64,000 bases of DNA. It comes from Bradyrhizobium diazoefficiens (GTDB lineage Bacteria > Pseudomonadota > Alphaproteobacteria > Rhizobiales > Xanthobacteraceae). The stretch lies in the NCBI RefSeq assembly GCF_016616235.1, contig NZ_CP067100.1, forward strand, positions 2,229,001 to 2,293,000, written 5' to 3'. The first letter of the stretch is position 1. Every line of letters begins with the position of its first letter. Shown here piece after piece: positions 20,207-28,982 of this stretch. Made by a program: the position numbers and the translations under genes. The notes under the pieces are model-generated. The model had not been told where the DNA came from. It saw only the letters and a program-made list of their open reading frames with translations, and made no database searches.

Positions 20207-20305
20207 GTCATTCCGGGGTTCGCGAAGCGAGAACTACGGTGCGTGCTTCCGCACCGGAGAATCTCGAGGTTCCGGGTTCGATGCCTTGCATCGCCCCGGA
20301 ACGAC
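20207..20305. repeat. palindromic intergenic repeat, family A copy 2
   Basis: About 99 bp with ends GTCATTCCGGGG and CCCCGGAACGAC. The inner blocks AACTACGGTGCG and GAATCTCGAG are shared with the copy at 648-750. It lies in the divergent gap between the FAD oxidoreductase and the fused membrane protein, where it could overlap both promoters. Confidence 0.8.
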
Positions 20306-20422
20306 ATCTGTATATCAAGCATTCCCCACCGCAACATCACGCGCCTCTTTATTGCCCGTTCAGGCGCCGTGTGCTCCATTGCGCCCGTCCGGCGCCCGCC
20401 GGGGGTTTGAGCCGGAGCTTCC

Positions 20423-22702
20423 ATGGATTCGATCCTGCAACCCGCCGCCACGGAGCAGCCGTCGTCATCGCGCAACCGGCTGCTGCTGACGGTCTACACT
20501 GCCGCGATCTTCGTCAGCGCATTGCTGCTGTTCTCGGTGCAGCCGCTGTTCACCAAGATGGTGCTGCCGCGGCTCGGCGGCTCGCCGGCGGTGTGGTCGG
20601 TGGCGATGGTGTTCTTCCAGTCGCTGCTGCTCGCCGGCTACGCCTATGCGCATCTGTTGATGCAGGTGAGAAACCGCATCGTTCCCGTCGTGGTGCATCT
20701 GGTGCTGCTGGTCGCGGCTTTCGCCACCCTGCCGCTCGGCATCGCCTCCGCCTATGGCGAGCCGCCGGCGTCGGGCTATGCGGTCTGGCTGCTCGGCCTG
20801 TTCGTGGTCTCGATCGGCCTGCCGTTCTTCGCGCTCGCCGCCAACAATCCGCTGCTGCAGGCCTGGTTCGTCCGCACCGGCCATCCCGCCGGGCACGATC
20901 CTTACTTTCTCTATGCCTCCTCCAACATCGGCAGCTTCCTTGCGCTATTGTCCTATCCCTTCCTGCTCGAGCCGATGTTCACGCTGCACACGCAGAACCG
21001 GCTCTGGACCGGCGGCTATGGCGTTCTGATCCTCCTGATCGCCGCCTGTGGCGTGCTGCTGCTGCGCTCGCCGAAGCTGCCCGTGGTCGATGCGCAAACC
21101 GAGGAGATGAACGCGCCGGCGCCAAGTCTCCTGACGCGGCTGCGCTGGATTTTCCTCGCCGCCGTGCCGTCCGGCCTGCTCATCGCGGTCACCGCGCACA
21201 TCTCGACCGACGTCGCGGCGGCGCCGCTGCTCTGGGTGCTGCCGCTGTCGCTCTATCTGCTCACCTGGGTGGTGGTGTTCCAGTCGCGGCCGCTATTGCC
21301 GCACAAATGGATGCTGATGCTCCAGCCGGTGGCGATCGCCGGCGTCATCGTCCTGCTCGCTTTCGGCGGCGAGCAGAACCTGCTGCTGACCCTGGGCGCT
21401 CACCAGCTCTGCTTCTTCGTCATCGCCATGGCCTGCCATGGCGAACTGGCGCGGACCCGGCCGGCCGCCAAATATCTCACCGGCTTCTATGTCGCACTGT
21501 CGTTCGGCGGCATGGTCGGCGGCCTCTTTGCCGGCCTCGTTGCTCCCTTCACATTCTCGTGGATCGCCGAATATCCGATCCTGGTTGCGCTTGCCGCGCT
21601 GTGCCGGCCGCCGGCCAGCGAGCGTCTCGCCGGTGTCGTCAAATGGTACTGGCTGGTGCTCGCCGCGCTCGCGGTCGCGCTCGTCGTGCCATCCACCACC
21701 ACGGGCGGTCTTTCGACCTGGCTCGAGGATCATCGCGTCTGGGTCGCCGGGGCCGTCGGCGTGCTCGCCGCACTGCTCGCGCTGACGTTCAACGCCGGCC
21801 GCTGGAAGATCTTCGCCACCGTCGCGCTCGCGCTGGCGTTGATCCGCATCTATCCCGCGGACGAAGGCCGCGTCACGACGGTGCGCAGCTTCTTCGGCGT
21901 GCACAAGATCGTGGTGACGCCCGGCGGCCATTTCCACGTGCTGATGCACGGCACCACCATTCACGGCGCCGAGCGCTTCCTCAACGATGACGGCACGCCG
22001 GTCACCGGCCGGCCCGAGCTGATCACCTATTATCACAAGGACGGTGGCATCGGTCAGGCCGTCACCGCGATGCGCGAGCGCAAGGGCGGTCCGCTGAAGG
22101 TTGCCGCAATCGGCGTCGGCTCGGGCACGCTCACTTGCGCCGCCGAGCCCGGCGAGGACTGGAAATTCTTCGAGATCGACCAGTCCATGGTCGACGCCGC
22201 AAGCGACCCGAAGAACTTCCGCTACATCTCGAGCTGCATGCCGGACCTGAAGCCTGTGATCGGTGATGCGCGTCTCACCTTCGCCAGGGAGCCGGACGGC
22301 GCCTATGACCTCATCATCGTCGATGCCTATTCGTCGGATGCGATCCCGATCCACCTCGCGACCGAAGAGGCGATGAAGATCTACAAGGATAAGCTCGCTC
22401 CACACGGCGCGGTGGTGATGCACGTCTCCAACCGGCATCTCGATCTCGAGCCCGTCGTGGTCGGCATCGCCGATGCCAATGATTTGAAGAGCTGGGTCTA
22501 CAACGAGGATTCGGGGCGCGATTCCGACTACATCTTCTCGACTGACGTCGTCATCTCCGCGCGCGATGCTGCCGACGTCGGCAGCATCGCGTCCTCCAAG
22601 CAATGGGAGGAAACCGAAGCCGACGACAGGGTGCGGGTCTGGACCGACGACTATTCCAACATTCTGGGCGCGCTGTACCGGCGGCTAAGGGACGGGGAGT
22701 GA
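20423..22702 (+). CDS. fused membrane-transporter-like/spermidine-synthase-like protein
   Basis: A 759-residue two-part protein. Residues 20 to about 480 hold many hydrophobic helices in an MFS-like arrangement, starting AAIFVSALLLFSVQPLFTKM, a segment typical of this fused family. The C-terminal part resembles the Rossmann domain of spermidine synthases: VAAIGVGSGTLTCAAEPG, then FFEIDQSMVDAA, then DLIIVDAYSSDAIPIHL, whose DAYSSDAIP resembles the catalytic loop. Whether it makes a polyamine is unknown; the fusion suggests a membrane-coupled aminopropyl or methyl transfer. No speD or other polyamine gene is adjacent. Confidence 0.8.
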   Translation: MDSILQPAATEQPSSSRNRLLLTVYTAAIFVSALLLFSVQPLFTKMVLPRLGGSPAVWSVAMVFFQSLLLAGYAYAHLLMQVRNRIVPVVVHLVLLVAAFATLPLGIASAYGEPPASGYAVWLLGLFVVSIGLPFFALAANNPLLQAWFVRTGHPAGHDPYFLYASSNIGSFLALLSYPFLLEPMFTLHTQNRLWTGGYGVLILLIAACGVLLLRSPKLPVVDAQTEEMNAPAPSLLTRLRWIFLAAVPSGLLIAVTAHISTDVAAAPLLWVLPLSLYLLTWVVVFQSRPLLPHKWMLMLQPVAIAGVIVLLAFGGEQNLLLTLGAHQLCFFVIAMACHGELARTRPAAKYLTGFYVALSFGGMVGGLFAGLVAPFTFSWIAEYPILVALAALCRPPASERLAGVVKWYWLVLAALAVALVVPSTTTGGLSTWLEDHRVWVAGAVGVLAALLALTFNAGRWKIFATVALALALIRIYPADEGRVTTVRSFFGVHKIVVTPGGHFHVLMHGTTIHGAERFLNDDGTPVTGRPELITYYHKDGGIGQAVTAMRERKGGPLKVAAIGVGSGTLTCAAEPGEDWKFFEIDQSMVDAASDPKNFRYISSCMPDLKPVIGDARLTFAREPDGAYDLIIVDAYSSDAIPIHLATEEAMKIYKDKLAPHGAVVMHVSNRHLDLEPVVVGIADANDLKSWVYNEDSGRDSDYIFSTDVVISARDAADVGSIASSKQWEETEADDRVRVWTDDYSNILGALYRRLRDGE

Positions 22703-22724
22703 GCTTCGCGCCACAAAGGGACTC

Positions 22725-22845
22725 GTGCCCCGGACGCAGCGCAGCGCTTCTTTAGCGGTGCGCTGCGTCCGGGGCCCCACGCTGCGGCTTTCTGGGTCCC
22801 GGCTCTGCGTCGCGTCATTTCATGCCGCGCCGTGTCCGGGACAGG
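22725..22845. repeat. palindromic intergenic repeat with long hairpin
   Basis: Contains a perfect hairpin with 16-bp arms (CCCCGGACGCAGCGCA at 22728-22743, TGCGCTGCGTCCGGGG at 22759-22774) and a 15-base loop. A second part, GGTCCCGG ... GTCCGGGAC, follows. It sits between convergent genes and could end transcription from either side, although no T-run follows the stem. Confidence 0.75.
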
Positions 22846-22863
22846 AGAGTTACGAATGAGCGC

Positions 22864-23721
22864 TCAACGCTCAGGCGCCGCGGCCGCCAACTGGTCGATG
22901 GTGGGCCGCGACTTTGCCAGGCGCGGCAGGTTGAACGGGCTGTCGTCCTCGCCGAGCTCGTTGAGGAAGTCGTGCACCGCGCCTTCGATGAAGCCCTTGA
23001 CCTGGTCCGAGCCGCGGTCACTGAGATCGTTATGCTGGAATTCGGTCTTCACCACCTGAATGCCGGCCTTGGCGCAGGTCTCGTCATCAGGGACGACGCC
23101 TGGATCGGGCTTGAACTGCGGATCCTTCGAGCGGAAGGACAGGATCTTGATCCTGCCGTCGATGACGAAGGGCACGCGCAGATTGTCGAGCGTGACGACC
23201 TTCTTCACCAGCTCCGGATGGAGCTTGGCGAAGTACATCGAGACGTCGCCGCCGTTCGAATGGCCGACCAGAGTGAGGTGGCGGTAATCCGCATTCGGGT
23301 AGAGCTGCTTGAGCCGGTCGATCGTGAACAGGATGTTGGCGATGCCGCGGTTGTATTGCGAGCGGCGGCCGACATATTCCTCGCCGGCCTTCGTCACCAT
23401 GGGATCGTCGGTCGAAAGATCGTGCTGGATGCTGGCGACCAGATAGCCGCGCGCGGCGAATGTGTTGGTGAGGAACGAGTACTCGGTATGCTTGACCGTG
23501 TTGCCGTGGCTGAGGATCACCACCGGCAGCTCGATCATTTCGGCGATCGACTGGATCTCGCGGTCGCGGCGCACCGAGATTTCGACGGTCACGTCGCGGC
23601 CATCGCGCAGGATGTCGGCCATCTCGACAGTCTTGTGGCGGATCACCCATTTGCCGGCAACGAAATAGAAGAAGCCCATCAGCGCCGCGGCTGAGGCGAA
23701 AACGGCAATGCCTCGCTTCAT
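22864..23721 (-). CDS. secreted or membrane-anchored alpha/beta hydrolase
   Basis: Lipase/esterase-like serine hydrolase of 285 residues. An N-terminal hydrophobic segment (GIAVFASAAALMGFFYFVAG) anchors or exports it. The fold markers are PVVILSHGNTVKHTEY, forming the oxyanion region, and LVGHSNGGDVSMYFA with the nucleophile elbow GHSNG. The acid and histidine positions are less certain; HDFLNELG near the end may hold the histidine. It is single, and the palindromic repeat at 22725-22845 lies just past its 3' end. The substrate is unknown. Confidence 0.75.
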   Translation of the reverse strand: MKRGIAVFASAAALMGFFYFVAGKWVIRHKTVEMADILRDGRDVTVEISVRRDREIQSIAEMIELPVVILSHGNTVKHTEYSFLTNTFAARGYLVASIQHDLSTDDPMVTKAGEEYVGRRSQYNRGIANILFTIDRLKQLYPNADYRHLTLVGHSNGGDVSMYFAKLHPELVKKVVTLDNLRVPFVIDGRIKILSFRSKDPQFKPDPGVVPDDETCAKAGIQVVKTEFQHNDLSDRGSDQVKGFIEGAVHDFLNELGEDDSPFNLPRLAKSRPTIDQLAAAAPER

Positions 23722-23994
23722 GGTACTCTCCGCATCTGGCGTTCAAATCGCGGCGGACGAGGGGCGAGGGTGGGCCGGTCTTGATGTCGAGTGCACCACA
23801 AGATCCCAGCCCCGCCGTCCTTGCTCTATGAATGGTGCGGACGGTATTGCCGGGTTTTTACAGCGGAATGACCGACCGTCCGCCGGAGCGGCCAGGTGGC
23901 TCGATTCTCTCGCAAAAGTGAGGGAATGGTCGACGGAGGATCTCGGCGCGACCGGCCTTGATTGCGCGAACGGCCACGCCGGGTTCAATTCGCG

Positions 23995-24828
23995 TCAGTT
24001 CTGGTAGTAATAGCCGCGCGGCTGATAAACTTGCCGCGGCTGCGGCTGATAATAACCGCCCTGCTGGCCATAGGCCGGGTCGTAGGTCGGCTGCGGTTGC
24101 GGCAGCTGCTGGTAGGCCTGGGCCCCATAGGGGCGGGTGATCGGGCGCGGTGCCGGATAGCGCGCGCCGGTGTCGCTGCCATCGGCCGGATAGATGTAAT
24201 TGTCGTCCTGCGGCATGTAGCGGCGGGCGGGCTGCGCCGGCGGCGCCAGGTTCACGGGATCGCCAGTGGTGGCGTACTGTTCTTCAGCAGGCTCCTGCGG
24301 GGCGCGAGCGATTGCGGTGTTGGCGCGGCCGCGCGGATTGCGCGCCAGCGCGACCTGCGCCGAGCCGGTCAGCGTCACCGTGGTGTTGAGCACGCCCTGT
24401 TGCTGCACCAGCGCGTAGAGCGTCGAGGCGTTCTGGCGCGACAGCCGCACGCAGCCATGCGAGGCAGGCGTGCCCAGTCGACCGACCGAGTCGGTGCCGT
24501 GGATGGCGTGGCCGATCTTGGTGAAGAAGATCGAATGCGGCATCGGCGCGTCGTCGAATTCCTTCGAGAAGTGATCCTCTTCCATGCGGAAGGCGCGGAA
24601 GCTGCCGTTCGGCGTCTCGCGTGAGGGGATGCCGGTCGACACCGGCCAGTGATAGCGGGTCACGCCGTCGACGACGACAGTCATCTGCTGATTGTCCTTG
24701 TCGATGGTGATGTCGACCTTGGCCTGCGCGGTGCCCGCGCTCAAAAGCATCAGGGAAGTGAACGCGATTAAAAATGAACGCATCCGAGGGAAACGCATCT
24801 GAGGGAAACGCATGTGAGGAAAACGCAT
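23995..24828 (-). CDS. L,D-transpeptidase (YkuD domain), secreted
   Basis: Periplasmic enzyme that forms 3-3 cross-links in peptidoglycan or attaches proteins to it. The catalytic YkuD motif is complete: HAIHGTDSVGRLGTPASHGCVRL spans the conserved His and Cys, with SHGCVRL holding the nucleophile. A signal peptide ends near SAGTAQA. The C-terminal third is a low-complexity Pro/Gln/Tyr tail ending QPRGYYYQN. The frame extends to a GTG at 24855. 24828 is chosen because CAGGA lies just before it, but the leader is encoded by a 15-bp tandem repeat offering four in-frame ATGs. Confidence 0.88.
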   Translation of the reverse strand: MRFPHMRFPQMRFPRMRSFLIAFTSLMLLSAGTAQAKVDITIDKDNQQMTVVVDGVTRYHWPVSTGIPSRETPNGSFRAFRMEEDHFSKEFDDAPMPHSIFFTKIGHAIHGTDSVGRLGTPASHGCVRLSRQNASTLYALVQQQGVLNTTVTLTGSAQVALARNPRGRANTAIARAPQEPAEEQYATTGDPVNLAPPAQPARRYMPQDDNYIYPADGSDTGARYPAPRPITRPYGAQAYQQLPQPQPTYDPAYGQQGGYYQPQPRQVYQPRGYYYQN

Positions 24829-24836
24829 CTGAGTCC
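24777..24836. repeat. tandem 15-bp repeat over the L,D-transpeptidase start
   Basis: Four 15-bp units with consensus AACGCATCTGAGGGA at 24777, 24792, 24807 and 24822. On the minus strand they encode repeated MRFP(H/Q/R) residues, so each unit carries an ATG in frame. Copy-number change would alter the leader length in steps of five residues without breaking the frame. Confidence 0.85.
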
Positions 24837-25154
24837 TGGCCTCCGGCCTGTTCACGCTAGGCGCCGCGGCTCTCCGTCCCCGGCATGCACTATGCCTGCA
24901 ATCCGGCTTTCGTTCCAGCGGCCTGCCCGCCCATCGTTAACGCGATGCCTGATGTAAGCAAGGCCGCTTGGTGCCGCCCCGGCTTCGGCGGTGCTGACAT
25001 TTTCGCGAGCGCATATATGCGTTTGCAACGCCGACAATTCGTCACAAAGGCGCAACCATTTGGCCGCTTCGCGCGTTGATCGTGGCCACCTCGACGGGCG
25101 GCGCCCGCCGTCTCACGCCCGTTTATTTCCCTTGTTATTTCCCTGGGACCGAAG
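24837..25154. other. intergenic region, no gene seen
   Basis: A gap of about 318 bp between the divergent L,D-transpeptidase and glycine-zipper genes. It should hold both promoters. No clear operator, repeat or small gene with a ribosome site was found. Confidence 0.4.
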
Positions 25155-25475
25155 ATGAACAAAGCCCGTATCGCCGCCGTGCCATCGGCCGGCCTGCCCG
25201 TCCGCCTGCTGTTTGCAGCCGCCGCCGTCCTGCTCGCGCTATTGGCGCTGCCGCAGGCCGGCCATGCCCAGGGCATCGTGCGCGGTGCCCAGGAGGGCTC
25301 CTATGAAGGCAACCGGATCGCCGGCCCGGTGGGCGGCGCGGTCGGAGGCGTCGTCGGTGCCGGCGTCGGCGGCGCTGTCGGCGCCGTCGAGGGCGTGCTC
25401 GGCATTCCCCATCGTCATTACCGTCACTGCCGCGGGTACTATGACGGATATCACCGCTTCCATTGCTATCGGTGA
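25155..25475 (+). CDS. secreted glycine-zipper protein (106 aa)
   Basis: Signal peptide of about 38 residues ([21 protein letters not shown], cleavage after AHA-like GHAQ). A glycine-zipper segment follows ([17 protein letters not shown]), which can insert in or associate with membranes. The C-terminus is a His/Tyr/Arg-rich tail ending HCYR. Such proteins are often outer-membrane or periplasmic and of unknown role. It is divergent from the L,D-transpeptidase and convergent with the ABC exporter operon. No specific function can be given. Confidence 0.75.
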   Translation: MNKARIAAVPSAGLPVRLLFAAAAVLLALLALPQAGHAQGIVRGAQEGSYEGNRIAGPVGGAVGGVVGAGVGGAVGAVEGVLGIPHRHYRHCRGYYDGYHRFHCYR

Positions 25476-25486
25476 CGTCGCTGCCG

Positions 25487-26244
25487 TCAATTCTTCAGCC
25501 GATATCCGGTGCGGAAAATCCACCAGATGATGGCGAGGCAGATCACCAGGAACGCCGTGGTCATGCCGATGCTGACGGACACGCTGACGTCGGCGATCTC
25601 GTAGAAGCTCCAGCGGAAGCCGGAGATCAGATAGACCACCGGGTTGAGCAGCGCCACCGTGCGCCAGGTCGGCGGCAGCATGTCGATGGAATAGAAGCTG
25701 CCGCCGAGGAAGGTCAGCGGCGTCACTAGCAGCATCGGGATCATCTGCAGCTTCTCGAAGCCGTCGGCCCAGATGCCGATGATGAAGCCGAACAGGCTGA
25801 ACGTCACCGCCGTCAGCACCAGGAAGGTCAGCATCCAGACCGGATGGTGGATGTGCAGCGGCACAAACAATCCGGCGGTGGCGAGGATGATCAGGCCGAG
25901 GATGATCGACTTGGTCGCGGCGGCGCCGACATAGCCGAGCACGATCTCGAAATAGGAAATCGGCGCCGACAGGATCTCGTAGATCGTGCCGGTGAATTTC
26001 GGGAAATAGATGCCGAACGAGGCGTTGGCGATGCTCTGCGTCAGCACCGAGAGCATGATCAGACCCGGCACGATGAAGGTGCCATAGCTGACGCCTTCGA
26101 CCTGGCTGATGCGCGAGCCGATCGCGGCGCCGAACACCACGAAATAGAGCGAGGTCGAAACCACCGGCGAGACGATGCTTTGCAGCAGCGTGCGCCAGGT
26201 ACGTGCCATTTCGAACAGATAGATGGCGCGGATGGCGCGGTGAT

Positions 26245-26248
<4 letters not shown>
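25487..26248 (-). CDS. ABC-2 type exporter permease, YadH-like
   Basis: Inner-membrane subunit of an ABC exporter, 253 residues with six predicted helices. The block [18 protein letters not shown] and the ending [18 protein letters not shown] closely resemble E. coli YadH and NodJ-type permeases. The gene follows the ATPase gene with a four-base overlap (26245-26248), so the two are translationally coupled. The exported substrate is unknown; no substrate-synthesis genes are adjacent. Confidence 0.88.
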
Positions 26249-27168
<920 letters not shown>

Positions 27169-27456
27169 GGTGGCCGCAGAGCTGAGGGGGCAAAAGCTGG
27201 GGAGGGCAGGCTGGAACCGTCCGGGAGGCGGTCAGCGGAGCCCTGAAATAGGAATGCTCTTGCCCACCCGCAATTGTCCGGAGAAAAATGGCCTCAAAAC
27301 CGGCGCTTCGGTGGCAGGTTTCGGGCAAGTGTTGCGCGATGGTCACGGGCTGTGGCTAAGATTGCCGCTCACGCGCCTCTTTGTTGCGTCTGCGAGCAGG
27401 CCGTGGCTACGATTCCGGCCAATCGCGAAGCGTATTGTCCCCAGGGAAAAACATCG

Positions 27457-28182
27457 ATGAGACCGAACGGCCGTCACACCGCCGGCACCAGCCAATTGTC
27501 CGCCCTCCGCGTGTGGGCGATGGGCCTGCTCCTGCTGTCAGCTGTTGCCATCAGTCCGGCCCCGGTCAGGGCCGCGCCGAGCCAGGCCGCGACCGCAACA
27601 ACGCATGTCTATCTGCTGCGCGGCGTGCTCAACATCTTCTCGCTCGGCCTCGACACGATCGGCGCCCGCCTCCAGGCCCAGGGCATCCCGGTGACGGTCG
27701 CCAACTTCGTGTCCTGGTCCTCGCTCGCCGATGAAGCTGCGACCGCCTACAAGGCCGGCCGCCTCAAGACCATCATCCTGGTCGGCCATTCCTCCGGCGC
27801 GACTGCGCTGCCGGACATGATCGCCAAGCTCAACCAGCTCGGCGTTCCCGTGAAGCTCGCGATCGGCCTCGATTCCGTGTTCAAGACCAAGCTCTCGACC
27901 GGCGCCGAGCGCTACATCAACATCTACATCGGCGACGGTCCCGGCGAGCCGGTGCGGGCCGCGGCCGGCCTGCGCGGCAGGCTCGACAATGTCGACGTGC
28001 GCGGCAGCGGACTCGGCCACATCTCCATCGATAAGAACGAGGCGATCCAGCGCCGCGTCATCGCCGAGATCGACGCCGCGATTGCGCGCTCGCGTGCACC
28101 GGCAGCCCCGGTCGCCGAGCCCGGCGCGCCCGCAGGGCCGCGGCCGGCGCGTTCGGCGGCGGCGGTACCGGCAAGGAATTAG
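27457..28182 (+). CDS. secreted GHSSG hydrolase-like protein, paralogue of the 37041 gene
   Basis: A 241-residue secreted protein, counted from the ATG at 27457. That start has CCAGGGA about ten bases upstream; the frame opens at 27274. A signal peptide ends near PVRAAPS. The domain starts HVYLLRGVLNIFSLGLDTIG, and its nucleophile-elbow-like motif is ILVGHSSGATALPDM. Further blocks are YINIYIGDGPGEPV and LGHISIDKNEAIQRRV. The same blocks recur in the protein at 37041 (YLFRG, LIGHSMGG, FINIFL, SHINIEK), so the two are paralogues. The enzymatic activity is unknown; a lipase-like alpha/beta fold is inferred. Confidence 0.7.
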   Translation: MRPNGRHTAGTSQLSALRVWAMGLLLLSAVAISPAPVRAAPSQAATATTHVYLLRGVLNIFSLGLDTIGARLQAQGIPVTVANFVSWSSLADEAATAYKAGRLKTIILVGHSSGATALPDMIAKLNQLGVPVKLAIGLDSVFKTKLSTGAERYINIYIGDGPGEPVRAAAGLRGRLDNVDVRGSGLGHISIDKNEAIQRRVIAEIDAAIARSRAPAAPVAEPGAPAGPRPARSAAAVPARN

Positions 28183-28186
28183 CCCC

Positions 28187-28595
28187 TTACCGTCCATTGG
28201 GTGGAGGATCGCGCGCCACCATCGACGGCAGCTCGCGCGACAGAGCGATCAGGCCCTCGAGGTCGAGACCGGTCTCGATCCCGGTTTGCTGAGAGGTTGA
28301 CGAGATCCTCGGTGCACACATTGCCCGAGGAGCCTGGTGCAAATGGATAGCCGCCAAGCCCGCCGAGTGCTGCATCGAAGCGCAACGCGCCGGCATCGAA
28401 GGCGGCCATGACATTCACCAGCCCAAGTCCGCGCGTGTTGTGAAAATGCAGCGTCAGCGCGTCGCTTGAGACGATGCCAAGCAGGTGTGACCCGCTGACT
28501 AGCGAGGCGCGGGTTGTCCATGCCCGCGGTGTCGGCGAGCGTGATGCTTCGCGCGCCGAGGTGCAGATAAGTTTCGACAATTCGAGCCACTTTCC
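28187..28595 (-). pseudogene. hydroxymethylglutaryl-CoA lyase remnant (frameshifted, 5' end lost)
   Basis: Three minus-strand frames together rebuild the C-terminal half of an HMG-CoA lyase-type enzyme. One frame gives RIVETYLHLGARSITLADTA, the next LHFHNTRGLGLVNVMAAF through FAPGSSGNVCTEDLV, and the third TGIETGLDLEGLIALSREL to the stop at 28187. At least two frameshifts separate these parts, and the N-terminal half including the catalytic start region is absent. The upstream boundary abuts a CoA-transferase fragment, suggesting a deletion fused two neighbouring genes. It is not expected to give an active enzyme. Confidence 0.8.
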
Positions 28596-28837
28596 GTCGC
28601 GAGCCCATCGGAAGATTTGAGATCGAGCGCGACCGACTTCTTGTCGCGCTATTGCAGATACCGCCACAGCGACGTGCCCTGATGCAGCTTGCGCCATTTG
28701 CGCAAGGGATCGCCCTGGCCCGGCTGCTCGATCTTGACGATGTCGGCGCCGCACTCAGCCATCAGCCGCGCCGCAACGGATGCGGCAATCAACGTTCCGA
28801 GCTCGAGCACGTAGATGTCGGCGAGCGGACCTTTCAT
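28596..28837 (-). pseudogene. CaiB/BaiF family III CoA-transferase remnant (5' fragment)
   Basis: The fragment begins with a normal start and the family N-terminus GPLADIYVLELGTLIAAS, then GADIVKIEQPGQGDPLRKW. After residue 62 the frame meets TAG (28649-28651). Reading through it continues the family pattern (RDKKSVALDLKSSDG) before sequence similarity switches to HMG-CoA lyase near 28596. So it is truncated to about 80 of roughly 400 residues and carries an internal stop. With the lyase fragment it marks a decayed acyl-CoA catabolic operon. Confidence 0.8.
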
Positions 28838-28869
28838 CTCTGACGGTCTCCTCCGATGACTGATTGGAA

Positions 28870-28910
28870 AAATCTCCTATAGAAGATTTCTCTTTCATAA
28901 TAGAAAATCC
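28870..28910. promoter_or_regulatory. operator-like repeats between the CoA-transferase remnant and the autotransporter
   Basis: An AT-rich patch in a GC-rich region. It contains ATAGAAGAT (28879-28887) and ATAGAAAAT (28900-28908), whose starts are 21 bp apart, about two helical turns. An inverted pair AAATCT/AGATTT lies at 28870-28875 and 28884-28889. It is in the divergent gap, so it may have regulated both operons. The regulator is unknown; the XRE-cupin gene at 33747 is a candidate only by proximity. Confidence 0.5.
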
Positions 28911-28982
28911 GTGCTAGCCTTCCCGGCAACAAAGGCGCGAAAGACGCCGCTCAGGGACGAAACGCAAAACGGGGAGGTCACC

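Noticed and set aside
20134..21990. 618-residue plus frame overlapping the fused membrane protein
   Set aside because: Reads the same DNA in another frame; Arg/Pro-rich without helices, whereas the 20423 frame has the full family pattern.
24777..24836. Possible CRISPR-like array
   Set aside because: Units are only 15 bp with no spacers; it is a simple tandem repeat in a coding leader.
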